Notes: a model not told the origin generated them from the sequence alone. Positions 27,115 to 34,886 are shown, counted from the stretch's first letter. The stretch is DNA of 55,829 nt from an uncultured Flavobacteriales bacterium (GCA_946480815.1 CAMLLB010000024.1:1-55829); one strand, 5' to 3'. Program-made: numbers and translations.

Positions 27115-28047
27115 ATGACTCAGTCAAAAAAAAATATTTTGATCACTGGAGGGGCCGGTTTTATACCGTCTTCCCTCGCTGACCGGCTTCTTGAGAATCC
27201 GGATTATTTTGTTGTTCTGGTTGATAACTTCCTGACCGGAAAAAAAGAAAATATCCCGCAACATCCGAATTGTAAGTTCATTCATGGAGACGTGAATAAA
27301 TTTGAAGACATCGCTCCGATTTTTAGTTTATACAATTTCGATTATGTATTCCATTATGCAGCGGTTGTTGGTGTAAAGAGAACATTGGAAAACCCGATCA
27401 TGGTACTGGATGATATTTACGGAATCCGCAATATTCTTGACTTGTCAAAACGTACCGGGGTGAAGCGTGTATTTTACGCATCTTCATCTGAAGTTTATGG
27501 AGAACCCGTCCATTTGCCACAGCATGAAACGATTACTCCTTTAAACTCACGTCTGCCCTATGCAGTTGTAAAAAATGTGGGTGAATCTTATTTCCGTTCC
27601 TATCAGCAGGAATACGGATTGGATTATACCATTTTCCGATTTTTCAATACTTACGGACCAAAACAAAGCACTGATTTCGTGATGTCCCGGTTTATTCGTC
27701 TGGCACTTGAAAACAAGGATATTTCGGTTTACGGAGATGGTTCTCAAACCCGGACTTTCTGTTTCATTGAAGACCATTTGGATGCATGTATAAAAGCCAT
27801 GGAAGCCGACCTGGTTGTCAATGATGTAGCAAATATCGGTAATGGAGATATTGTAACGATCATGGAACTTGCACAAACCATTATCCGTTTAACAAATTCC
27901 CAATCAAGGATCATTCATTTACCTCCGCTTGAAGAAGGCGATATGACCAGAAGGCAACCGGATATCGCAAAAATGAATCAATTATTGGGAAGACCATTTA
28001 CCGGCCTGGAGAAAGGAATTCAGATAATTTTGAATAATCTGAGATAA
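27115..28047 (+). CDS. NAD-dependent nucleotide-sugar epimerase/dehydratase (extended SDR)
   Basis: A 310-aa extended short-chain dehydrogenase acting on NDP-sugars. The nucleotide-binding loop is TGGAGFIPSS (11-20): the first two glycines of GxxGxxG are present but the third position is Pro18. Downstream come VDNFLTGKKENIP, HGDVNKFED, YASSSEVYGEP, the catalytic Y149-x3-K153 (PYAVVKN), FRFFNTYGPKQ and DGSQTRTFCFIED. These suit the UDP-glucuronate decarboxylase, dTDP-glucose dehydratase or 4-epimerase group; I cannot choose between them. It lies 2 bases after the WbpG-type gene and probably makes a sugar for the same glycan. Confidence 0.88.
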   Translation: MTQSKKNILITGGAGFIPSSLADRLLENPDYFVVLVDNFLTGKKENIPQHPNCKFIHGDVNKFEDIAPIFSLYNFDYVFHYAAVVGVKRTLENPIMVLDDIYGIRNILDLSKRTGVKRVFYASSSEVYGEPVHLPQHETITPLNSRLPYAVVKNVGESYFRSYQQEYGLDYTIFRFFNTYGPKQSTDFVMSRFIRLALENKDISVYGDGSQTRTFCFIEDHLDACIKAMEADLVVNDVANIGNGDIVTIMELAQTIIRLTNSQSRIIHLPPLEEGDMTRRQPDIAKMNQLLGRPFTGLEKGIQIILNNLR

Positions 28048-28103
28048 AACTGTAACTTGACTTGAAGTTAATTAGTGATTACGCGTCTAACTGAAACCTG
28101 GAA

Positions 28104-29321
28104 ATGAAAAATGTGCTTTACTTGTCGTATGACGGGATGACTGATCCTTTGGGGCAAAGTCAGGTACTTCCCTACCTGATCGGATTGAGCAAAAAGGGAT
28201 TTCAGTTCACCTTGATCAGTTTTGAGAAACCGGACCGGTTTTCCCAGGAAAAGAGCAAAATCGAAGGATTGTGTATTGAATATAACATTGATTGGAAACC
28301 ACTGATCTATACGAAAAACCCACCGGTTTTATCAACTATCCTGGATATCCGGAGAATGCGGAAGACAGCTCTCTCCCTTCACCAGGAAAAGCGCTTTCAA
28401 CTGGTCCATTGCAGAAGTTATATCAGTGCCCTCATAGGTTTAAAGCTAAAACGCGAAAAAGGAGTCAAACTGCTCTTCGATATGCGGGGATTTTGGGCGG
28501 ATGAGCGCGTGGAAGGAAAGATCTGGAACCTGGGTAACCCGCTTTTCAAGTTCATTTATTCTTATTTCAAAAAGAAAGAGCGTGCTTACTTTGAAGAAAG
28601 TGATGCCATCGTGAGTTTGACTGAGGTCGGCAAAAAAGAAATCCTATCCTGGAACCTAAACTCCGTTACTCCTGAAAAAATCCGGGTGATTCCCTGTTGT
28701 GTTGATTTAAAACTATTTGATCCGAAAAAAATAGACCAGGATTTGCTGTACAAGAAGAAATTGGAAAATCAGTTAACCGACAAATTCATTGTTGGCTATG
28801 TTGGTTCGATCGGAACCTGGTACCAGCTGCGGGAAATGCTTTTGGCTTTTAAACACATGCTCCATTTAAAACCAAATGCCCTCTTCCTTTTTGTGACAAA
28901 AGAATCTCCTTCCATCATTCATTCGGAAGCCAAAGAACTCGGTATTAGTCCTGACTCCGTGCGGGTTGTATCTGTTCCTCATCAAAAAGTTCCCTTCTAC
29001 ATTTCAATTTTTGATTGTTCCATCTTCTTTATTCGTCCGAGTTTCTCCAAGAAAGCTTCTTCCCCGACCAAACAAGGTGAGATTATGGCAATGGGAGTTC
29101 CGCTTATTTGTAACGCAGGAGTTGGAGACACAGACGAAATCGTAGCGCGCTATCATTCGGGGCTTGTTCTGAAGGACACGGATGAAGAAACCCTTTCCTC
29201 CTTTTCTCTGGACTTCACCGGTTTCGATCGTGAAAAAACGATGCATGGTGCAAAAGAATATTTCGGCCTGGAACATGGTATTGAATCCTATTTTAAAATT
29301 TATGACCGATTCGTTGGTTAA
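28104..29321 (+). CDS. Glycosyltransferase, GT4-like
   Basis: A 405-aa GT-B protein. It begins MKNVLYLSYDGMTDPLGQSQ, a start shared by many exopolysaccharide GT4 enzymes. HCRSYISALIGLKLKREKGV, FDMRGFWADE, AIVSLTEVGKKEIL, IPCCVDLKLF and GYVGSIGTWYQLREM follow. The donor-site stretch SPTKQGEIMAMGVPLICNAG closes the list. It sits in the glycan locus between the epimerase and another transferase. Substrate unknown. Confidence 0.87.
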   Translation: MKNVLYLSYDGMTDPLGQSQVLPYLIGLSKKGFQFTLISFEKPDRFSQEKSKIEGLCIEYNIDWKPLIYTKNPPVLSTILDIRRMRKTALSLHQEKRFQLVHCRSYISALIGLKLKREKGVKLLFDMRGFWADERVEGKIWNLGNPLFKFIYSYFKKKERAYFEESDAIVSLTEVGKKEILSWNLNSVTPEKIRVIPCCVDLKLFDPKKIDQDLLYKKKLENQLTDKFIVGYVGSIGTWYQLREMLLAFKHMLHLKPNALFLFVTKESPSIIHSEAKELGISPDSVRVVSVPHQKVPFYISIFDCSIFFIRPSFSKKASSPTKQGEIMAMGVPLICNAGVGDTDEIVARYHSGLVLKDTDEETLSSFSLDFTGFDREKTMHGAKEYFGLEHGIESYFKIYDRFVG

Positions 29322-29352
29322 TACGCTTTGCCGTTAATTTCAAAAAAAAGCC

Positions 29353-29360
29353 CACTTTTG
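29353..29360 (+). promoter_or_regulatory. -7-like box CACTTTTG before the 29366 glycosyltransferase gene
   Basis: One mismatch to TAnnTTTG, ending 5 bases before the GTG at 29366. Same short-leader layout as elsewhere. Confidence 0.3.
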
Positions 29361-29365
29361 CTTCT

Positions 29366-30448
29366 GTGAAATTGAAAAAGCTCCATATCATTGCTCCATA
29401 TCCAAGAGGAGAAGCACCTTCTCAACGGTTCCGGTTCGAGCAATACCTCTCTTTTTTGGAGCAACAGGGTTTTGAAATACATTATCATTCATTTCACACG
29501 CAAAAAAGCTGGAAACGCTTGTATAAAAAAGGAATGTTCATTCAAAAATTCCTGGAGCTGAACTACAATTTTTTACGTCGCTGGATACTATTATTTCGAT
29601 TGATCGGAGCGAAACATATTTTCATGCACCGGGAAATGGCACATTTAGGACCGCCCATTTTTGAGTGGATCCTGGTGAAAGTGATGCGCAGAAAGTACGT
29701 TTATGATTTCGATGATGCTATTTGGATCCCGAATTACAGTTCTGCCAATGCACGCTTTCAAAAACTCAAATGCTACTGGAAAGTTCCTTACCTCATCCGA
29801 TGGGCTGATAAAATAAGTGCCGGAAATGATTTCCTGGCAAACTATGCGCGCCAGTTTAATTCACAGGTAACGGTCATTCCAACAACAATTGACATCCAAA
29901 ACCAACATACCCAGCGAGTTGATCCGAACAAAAAACCACTCGTAATCGGTTGGACAGGGACACACTCTACCATGCATTACCTGGATTTCGTGGTTCCGAT
30001 TTTAAGAAAACTGGAACAGGAGTTTGATTTCAGGTTCAAAGTGATTTCCAACAAAAAACCGGATTATGAAATGAAATCCCTGGTTTACCAGGATTGGAAA
30101 GAAGAAACAGAAATTGAAGATCTGGCAGAAATCCAGATTGGAATTATGCCCCTCGTTCTGGACGCCTGGTCGGAAGGAAAGTGCGGATTTAAAGCATTGC
30201 AATACATGGCACTCGGAATGGCAAGTATCGTTTCACCTGTTGGGGTCAACACCAGGATCATTCAGCATAAATCAAACGGATTGATTGCTGAAACAACCGA
30301 AGAATGGGAAACTGCCTTGCGGAATTTACTGGAAAATGAAACACTCCGGAAAGAATTGGGCCAAAACGCCACTGAATCTATCCAGCAAAAATGGAGTGTG
30401 GAAGTTTGGAAAGAAAACTATTTGAAATTATTAATTATCAATGGCTGA
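29366..30448 (+). CDS. Glycosyltransferase, GT-B fold
   Basis: A 360-aa protein starting with GTG. Recognisable segments are PYPRGEAPSQRFRFEQYL (a signature start of a GT4 subgroup), FMHREMAHLGPPIFEWIL, YDFDDAIWIPNYSS and DKISAGNDFLANYAR. VIGWTGTHSTMHYLDFV and the donor-binding CGFKALQYMALGMASIVSPVG (20 residues from GFKAL onward) follow. It is the last gene of the main glycan run; a perfect inverted repeat follows its stop. Substrate unknown. Confidence 0.87.
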   Translation: MKLKKLHIIAPYPRGEAPSQRFRFEQYLSFLEQQGFEIHYHSFHTQKSWKRLYKKGMFIQKFLELNYNFLRRWILLFRLIGAKHIFMHREMAHLGPPIFEWILVKVMRRKYVYDFDDAIWIPNYSSANARFQKLKCYWKVPYLIRWADKISAGNDFLANYARQFNSQVTVIPTTIDIQNQHTQRVDPNKKPLVIGWTGTHSTMHYLDFVVPILRKLEQEFDFRFKVISNKKPDYEMKSLVYQDWKEETEIEDLAEIQIGIMPLVLDAWSEGKCGFKALQYMALGMASIVSPVGVNTRIIQHKSNGLIAETTEEWETALRNLLENETLRKELGQNATESIQQKWSVEVWKENYLKLLIING

Positions 30449-30484
30449 ATTATCAAGATTCATCAAATCGAATCTTGATAATTC
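30447..30484. terminator. Perfect 15-bp inverted repeat closing the glycan locus
   Basis: GAATTATCAAGATTC and its exact complement flank an 8-base loop; the left arm begins inside the TGA stop of the upstream gene. There is no long T run on either strand, so it may act as a weak bidirectional terminator or 3'-end stabiliser between convergent genes. Confidence 0.55.
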
Positions 30485-30508
30485 ATAATTGGCCCATTGA
30501 TAATTCTT

Positions 30509-30679
30509 TTAGGAACCGCAACCAACACATTCGATGTAGCTGTCCATCGGGCGCACACCTTCTACCTGCATTTTCAGGTTGTGGATTTTGTCTTTGATGT
30601 CCATATCTGTAAACATGTCACCCGTCAACTGTGCTTCAAGCACTGCGATTTCTTCCTGTAATTTTTGTTTGTTTTCCAT
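30509..30679 (-). CDS. Small conserved-looking cysteine-tailed protein, 56 aa
   Basis: I choose the ATG at 30679 (MENKQKLQEEIAVLEAQL) rather than an upstream in-frame start, because the longer version adds 31 residues of unrelated composition. The protein is helical and charged, with an amphipathic coiled-coil-like N-terminus and the tail DSYIECVGCGS. From memory, short proteins with this C-x2-C-G-S ending occur across Flavobacteriia; I cannot verify that here. The paired cysteines could bind metal. Function unknown. It is convergent with the glycan locus. Confidence 0.65.
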   Translation of the reverse strand: MENKQKLQEEIAVLEAQLTGDMFTDMDIKDKIHNLKMQVEGVRPMDSYIECVGCGS

Positions 30680-30766
30680 TTTTGAAGGGTTAAAATGAGA
30701 ATTGAAAGATAAGTATTCCCCCTTCTCAATAAACACTGCGCTTTCCTGATTTATGAAAAGAGTTTT

Positions 30767-30802
30767 GAACAAGGGCTTCGACTACGCTCAGCCACCTTGT
30801 TC
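30767..30802. repeat. REP-like hairpin, copy A
   Basis: GAACAAGG (30767-30774) and CCTTGTTC (30795-30802) form a stem around the core CTTCGACTACGCTCAG (30776-30791). The same core, inverted, occurs at 31317-31332, and variants occur at 43035-43096. Copies A and B bracket the GIY-YIG gene in opposite orientation. Confidence 0.8.
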
Positions 30803-30912
30803 GACTGTATCACGCCTTTATTGGCCTTGCTCTACCGAAGCCGTTACAAGAAGTCTAAGTACTTCAGTGTAAGCATTCAGACACCTTGTTTAATACGTTC
30901 AACGGCTATCTT

Positions 30913-31230
30913 TCAACTTGTTTTAAAAGTACTCAATTTCCAATGTGAAGAATTTTGACATTCTGAAAACCGCTTAAGATCAATTTCTCTGCTATTTATT
31001 AATGCTTCTTTTTTCTTTCGACTCCACCCTTGGATCTGTTTTTCCCTATTAAATGCAAAATCAATCCGCCTGAACTCTTCAAAATATACCAATTCAACCG
31101 GATTATATTTTCTGGTATGATTCGAACCTTCCCCCTTCCAATGTTGAATTAATCTTTGATTTAAATCCTTTGTACTACCAGTGTAATAACTTCCATCCGA
31201 ACACAAAAGAATATACATGAAACAAGTCAT
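30913..31230 (-). CDS. GIY-YIG family nuclease-domain protein
   Basis: I take the ATG at 31230 (MTCFMYILLCSDGSYYTGST, 105 aa); an earlier in-frame start adds 20 residues that do not fit the fold. The two strands of the GIY-YIG core are MYIL and YYTG, followed by the catalytic-type Arg of LNQRLIQHW and the metal-binding Glu region NREKQIQGW. It is of the small UPF0213/YhbQ-like class. The gene stands alone in a 0.9-kb patch bounded by inverted copies of a REP-like hairpin, which suggests association with repeat spread. Activity is not proven by sequence alone. Confidence 0.85.
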   Translation of the reverse strand: MTCFMYILLCSDGSYYTGSTKDLNQRLIQHWKGEGSNHTRKYNPVELVYFEEFRRIDFAFNREKQIQGWSRKKKEALINSREIDLKRFSECQNSSHWKLSTFKTS

Positions 31231-31307
31231 AATTGTTTTTCTTACTTTAAGATAGAAAAAAATTGTTGAAATCCAGTAGTTAAACGACAATTCAATTGAA
31301 GGAGAGT

Positions 31308-31341
31308 AAAAGGTGACTGAGCGTAGTCGAAGACACCTTTT
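31308..31341. repeat. REP-like hairpin, copy B
   Basis: AAAAGGTG (31308-31315) and CACCTTTT (31334-31341) enclose the core CTGAGCGTAGTCGAAG (31317-31332), the exact reverse complement of the 16-base core in copy A. It lies 77 bases upstream of the GIY-YIG start and 79 bases before the second asnB-like gene. Confidence 0.8.
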
Positions 31342-31419
31342 GAGAAAAATTTTTCGACCCTACAGGAATTTACGTATCTTTACTAGCTACGTAAAAGTGA
31401 ATAAAAACAACAAGAGAAT

Positions 31420-33318
31420 ATGTGTGGAATAGCCGGATTTATTGACTTCAACGGGGCATCTTCAGAGCAGGACCTCGAAGGCATGACCCATGCACTTGAG
31501 CATCGCGGGCCGGATGGATTCGGCACATTTATTCACGGAACTTCGGATTACAAAATTGGCTTCGGACATCGGAGACTATCCATTTTGGAACTTTCCGAAC
31601 TGGGTAAACAACCCATGAGCTGGAACGAATTCACCATTGTTTTTAACGGAGAGATTTACAACTTTTCCGAGATCAAGACCGAACTTGAAAAACTGGGACA
31701 TTCTTTTTTAGCGGGGTCGGATACTGAAATGATCCTGCATGCCTATGGTGAATGGAAAGAAAAATGCCTGGACCGTTTCATCGGGATGTTCTCTTTTGTT
31801 ATTTACAATTCAAAGACAGAGGAGATTTTCATTGCACGTGACCGCGCAGGAATAAAACCTTTGTTTATTTATCATAAAGACGGATTAATCCTGTTCGCTT
31901 CCGAACTCAAGTCTTTTCACAAACATTCGGATTTCGAGAAACAAATCAATCCAAAAGCTGTCCAAGCTTATTTGCAGTATGGAAGTGTTCCTACACCACA
32001 TTGTATCTTTGAATATTGCACCAAGTTACAGCCCGGGCATTATGTTCAAACCTCATTGAAGGATTTCAAATACAACCCGGTGCAATATTGGAATGTGTAT
32101 GATTATTACAACAAACCAAAATTGCTTATTTCACCGGAAGAGGCTAAAAAAGAGACCGAACGCATTTTAAAATCCGCCTGTGAATACCGCATGGTTTCGG
32201 ACGTTCCGGTTGGAGTATTCCTAAGTGGAGGCTACGACAGTACGTGTGTAACCGCTCTGCTTCAAAAAGACCGGACGGAAGCTTTACGTACTTTTACCAT
32301 TTCAGTTCCTGATATCGGTTTAAACGAAGCTCCTTATGCGAAAGAAATTGCGGAACGGTTACAAACCAATCATACCGAAACAGAATGTACCGCGCAAGAT
32401 GCAATTGATCTGATCGCACAATTACCTTATTTCTATGACGAACCTTTTGCAGATTCCAGTGCGATTCCCACTACACTGGTTTCGAAAATTGCAAAGCGGG
32501 ATGTGACTGTCGCTTTAAGCGCTGATGGCGGAGACGAAGTTTTTGCCGGATACAATCGCTATGAAATGATTCTCAAATACGGTGAAAAACTCAACAAAAT
32601 TCCGGCACTCGCAAGAAGAAGTATGGCAAGTGTAATGAACCTGGTTCCGGCCGATTCTATTCCTGTATTGAGACATAAATACAATTTTGCCCAACGCTAC
32701 GAGAAAACCAAGTCGATCCTTCGCAATACGAGCGACCAGAATATCATGCTCAGTGTAAGTCAACTGTTTACAGAGGAGCAGATCAATCAGATTTGTACGA
32801 AACAATTCGAAAAGCTGACTACTTATTTCGACAGCAAGGAATTGAAAAATTACAGCTCCCTGGCTTTTGCACAGGCTATGGATTATCAGACTTACTTATT
32901 GGATGATATCCTGCAAAAGGTGGATCGTGCTTCTATGTCTGTCAGCTTGGAAAGCCGGGAACCTTTACTTGATCACCGACTCATAGAATATGTTGCTCAA
33001 TTGCCGGATGAACTGAAATTTCGAAATGGATCGAAAAAGTGGCTTCTGAAAGAAATTGTGCATCAAACTATTCCAAAATCAGTCATGGATCGTCCGAAGA
33101 TGGGATTTGCCATTCCGATCGAATCGTGGTTAAAGAACGAGTTACGCGATTTACTGGAAACTTATTTATCCGAAGACAAAATCGCTGAAACCGGATTCTT
33201 CAACTGGAAAGAAATCGAAAAGCTAAAAGAAAGTTTTTTAGCAGGTCGAAAGGAATTCGGGGTAAAAATATGGTACCTTCTTTCTTACCTGATGTGGTAC
33301 GAGAAATGGGGAAAATAA
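31420..33318 (+). CDS. asnB: Asparagine synthase (glutamine-hydrolysing)-like amidotransferase, copy 2
   Basis: 632 aa, with the same two-domain build as the copy at 20918. It has Cys2 (MCGIAGF), HRGPDGFGTF, FGHRRLSILEL, FNGEIYNF and DRAGIKP in the glutaminase half, then the PP-loop FLSGGYDSTCV at ~266-276. ALSADGGDEVFAGYNRYE and the C-terminal DYQTYLLDDILQKVDRASMS region follow. This C-terminal helical region looks closer to exopolysaccharide-locus AsnB proteins than copy 1 does, but I did not align them. It is separated from the glycan run by the REP-flanked patch. A -7-like TATCTTTA lies about 40 bases upstream. Confidence 0.9.
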   Translation: MCGIAGFIDFNGASSEQDLEGMTHALEHRGPDGFGTFIHGTSDYKIGFGHRRLSILELSELGKQPMSWNEFTIVFNGEIYNFSEIKTELEKLGHSFLAGSDTEMILHAYGEWKEKCLDRFIGMFSFVIYNSKTEEIFIARDRAGIKPLFIYHKDGLILFASELKSFHKHSDFEKQINPKAVQAYLQYGSVPTPHCIFEYCTKLQPGHYVQTSLKDFKYNPVQYWNVYDYYNKPKLLISPEEAKKETERILKSACEYRMVSDVPVGVFLSGGYDSTCVTALLQKDRTEALRTFTISVPDIGLNEAPYAKEIAERLQTNHTETECTAQDAIDLIAQLPYFYDEPFADSSAIPTTLVSKIAKRDVTVALSADGGDEVFAGYNRYEMILKYGEKLNKIPALARRSMASVMNLVPADSIPVLRHKYNFAQRYEKTKSILRNTSDQNIMLSVSQLFTEEQINQICTKQFEKLTTYFDSKELKNYSSLAFAQAMDYQTYLLDDILQKVDRASMSVSLESREPLLDHRLIEYVAQLPDELKFRNGSKKWLLKEIVHQTIPKSVMDRPKMGFAIPIESWLKNELRDLLETYLSEDKIAETGFFNWKEIEKLKESFLAGRKEFGVKIWYLLSYLMWYEKWGK

Positions 33319-33328
33319 ATGGACATCA

Positions 33329-33385
33329 GGATTTCAAGAGATTAAGACCTCAGGACTAAATTCTCGTCTTAATATCCTAAAATCC
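33329..33385. repeat. Long imperfect hairpin after the second asnB-like gene
   Basis: GGATTT...ATTAAGAC on the left pairs with GTCTTAAT...AAATCC on the right, with small internal bulges. It begins 10 bases after the stop and may serve as a terminator. Similar in style to the hairpin at 34767-34836. Confidence 0.55.
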
Positions 33386-33391
33386 TTTCGT

Positions 33392-33422
33392 CTTAGCGCC
33401 TACGCTGAAGCTATGGCGTAAG
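33392..33422. repeat. Palindromic intergenic hairpin
   Basis: CTTAGCGCC at 33392-33400 pairs, with one bulged base, with GGCGTAAG at 33415-33422; an inner GC..GC stem is also possible. It abuts the previous hairpin. No T run follows, so a simple terminator is unlikely. Confidence 0.5.
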
Positions 33423-33446
33423 CATAATATCTAAAAAAACAGGGTT

Positions 33447-34325
33447 ATGGAGAGTATGAAGAACACGAAAGTTGAAACCACCATGCAATTTGATGTCCCG
33501 GCACGTGATTTATGGGATGCAATTACAAATCCTTCACACTTTAAAAAATGGTATTTTCACATACCCCACTTTACCACAACTATTGGCGAGAGTTTTGATT
33601 TTTATGAATCGGAAGCTCGTAAATACCTGCATCATTGTACCGTTCTTGAATTGGAAAAAGGCAGGAAGTTTGTCCATTCATGGGAGCATCCGGAACAATC
33701 AGAAGGTTCATCTGTCGTTACCTGGCTGGTAGAAGCAATTGATGATCATCATTCACAACTGACCTTGACTCACGAAGGAGTTGAATCATTTTCGGATGCC
33801 GGGCCGGGGTTTTCTCCGGAGAATTACCAAATGGGCTGGGATGCGATTATCAAAACTTCTTTGCGTAACTATTTACACCTGATTGAAAAGCTGCATTTTT
33901 CCATTAACATCAATGCAACGAAGGAAAAAGTCTGGAACACCTTGTGGGATAAAGAAAGTTATAAAATCTGGATAGCTCCATTCGGGGAAGGATCTCATTA
34001 TAAAGGAGATATTGCTCTCAATTCCCGTGTTCATTTTTTGGCACCGGACGGAAATGGAATATATAGTGATGTGATGTTTTATAAGGAATATTCCCTGGTT
34101 GTTTTCAGACACGTGGGAGGTGTCAGTAATTGTGAAGAACAGGAAATTGATGATGAGAGCAGACACTGGACCGGTTGCTTTGAAGTGTATCATTTGGTAG
34201 AAATTAATGCCAACACAACCGAATTGGAAGTCGAAGTCGATGTTACGAATGCACACATTGAACTCATGAAGAAGAAATTCCCGTTAAGTCTGGAAAAAAT
34301 AAAAGAATTAAGTGAAAACCAATAA
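33447..34325 (+). CDS. Tandem SRPBCC (AHSA1/START-like) domain protein
   Basis: A 292-aa protein made of two SRPBCC domains. The first, ~8-145, opens with TMQFDVPARDLWDAITNPSH and has FVHSWEHPEQSEGSSVVTW and QLTLTHEGVESF. The second, ~150-290, opens with SININATKEKVWNTLWDKES and has YKGDIALNSRVHFL. Such domains form a deep hydrophobic ligand pocket; ligand unknown. It is followed after 10 bases by a VOC-family gene, a pairing common for small stress or toxin-handling proteins. No export signal. Confidence 0.88.
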   Translation: MESMKNTKVETTMQFDVPARDLWDAITNPSHFKKWYFHIPHFTTTIGESFDFYESEARKYLHHCTVLELEKGRKFVHSWEHPEQSEGSSVVTWLVEAIDDHHSQLTLTHEGVESFSDAGPGFSPENYQMGWDAIIKTSLRNYLHLIEKLHFSININATKEKVWNTLWDKESYKIWIAPFGEGSHYKGDIALNSRVHFLAPDGNGIYSDVMFYKEYSLVVFRHVGGVSNCEEQEIDDESRHWTGCFEVYHLVEINANTTELEVEVDVTNAHIELMKKKFPLSLEKIKELSENQ

Positions 34326-34335
34326 TTAATATCAT

Positions 34336-34770
34336 ATGGCAACAGTAAATGTTTATTTAACTTTTAACGGAAATTGCGAAGAGGCATTTTTGTTTTATCA
34401 ATCCGTTTTCGGAGGTGAATTTCCTTACATCGGAAGATTCAAAGACATGCCACAAGAGGGTGGAAAACCAATGGATCCGGCTATGAGTGAGAAAATTATG
34501 CACGTTTCATTACCGATCAGTAAGGAAACCTGTATCATGGGAAGTGACACCGGTGGTGAATGGGCTTCCAGTTATAAAGCGGGAAACAATTTCTCTATTT
34601 CCATTAATGCGTCCAGCAAAGAAGAGGCTGATCGCTTATTCCAGGGTTTGTCAGCCGGAGGAAATGTAACCATGCCGATGGACAACACGTTTTGGGGAGA
34701 TTATTTCGGCATGTGGACAGACAAATTCGGAATCAACTGGATGATGAGTTTCAACGAAAACCAGAAATAG
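34336..34770 (+). CDS. VOC-family (PhnB/glyoxalase-like) protein
   Basis: 144 aa, two beta-alpha-beta-beta-beta modules. It opens with MATVNVYLTFNGNCEEAFLF and YQSVFGGEF, the standard PhnB-like start; LPISKETCIMGSDTGGEW and GDYFGMWTDKFGINWMMSF complete the second module. Such proteins are mostly annotated without known substrate. It is probably co-transcribed with the SRPBCC gene 10 bases upstream. Its stop codon lies in the left arm of a long hairpin. Confidence 0.88.
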   Translation: MATVNVYLTFNGNCEEAFLFYQSVFGGEFPYIGRFKDMPQEGGKPMDPAMSEKIMHVSLPISKETCIMGSDTGGEWASSYKAGNNFSISINASSKEEADRLFQGLSAGGNVTMPMDNTFWGDYFGMWTDKFGINWMMSFNENQK

Positions 34771-34836
34771 ACTAAAGGACTGGAGACATAAGACTTAAGA
34801 CTTTAATTTGTCTTTTGTCTTACGTCTTTAGTCTAT
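34767..34836. terminator. Long hairpin after the VOC gene
   Basis: ATAGACTAAAG (34767-34777) pairs perfectly with CTTTAGTCTAT (34826-34836), and further imperfect pairing continues inward (GACATAAGAC with GTCTTACGTC). The left arm includes the TAG stop. It is likely the end of the SRPBCC-VOC unit, though without a canonical T tail. Confidence 0.55.
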
Positions 34837-34886
34837 TATCTCTAAAATGAACCCCTGAACAAAACAATTTGAGCTTGTGAGCAAAA

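Noticed and set aside
30795..30912. Possible remnant of an insertion sequence next to REP copy A
   Set aside because: I see only short degenerate matches to the hairpin arms, no transposase remnants and no target-site duplication.
31231..31290. N-terminal extension of the GIY-YIG protein
   Set aside because: The extra 20 residues precede the conserved first strand and do not match the small GIY-YIG proteins I know.
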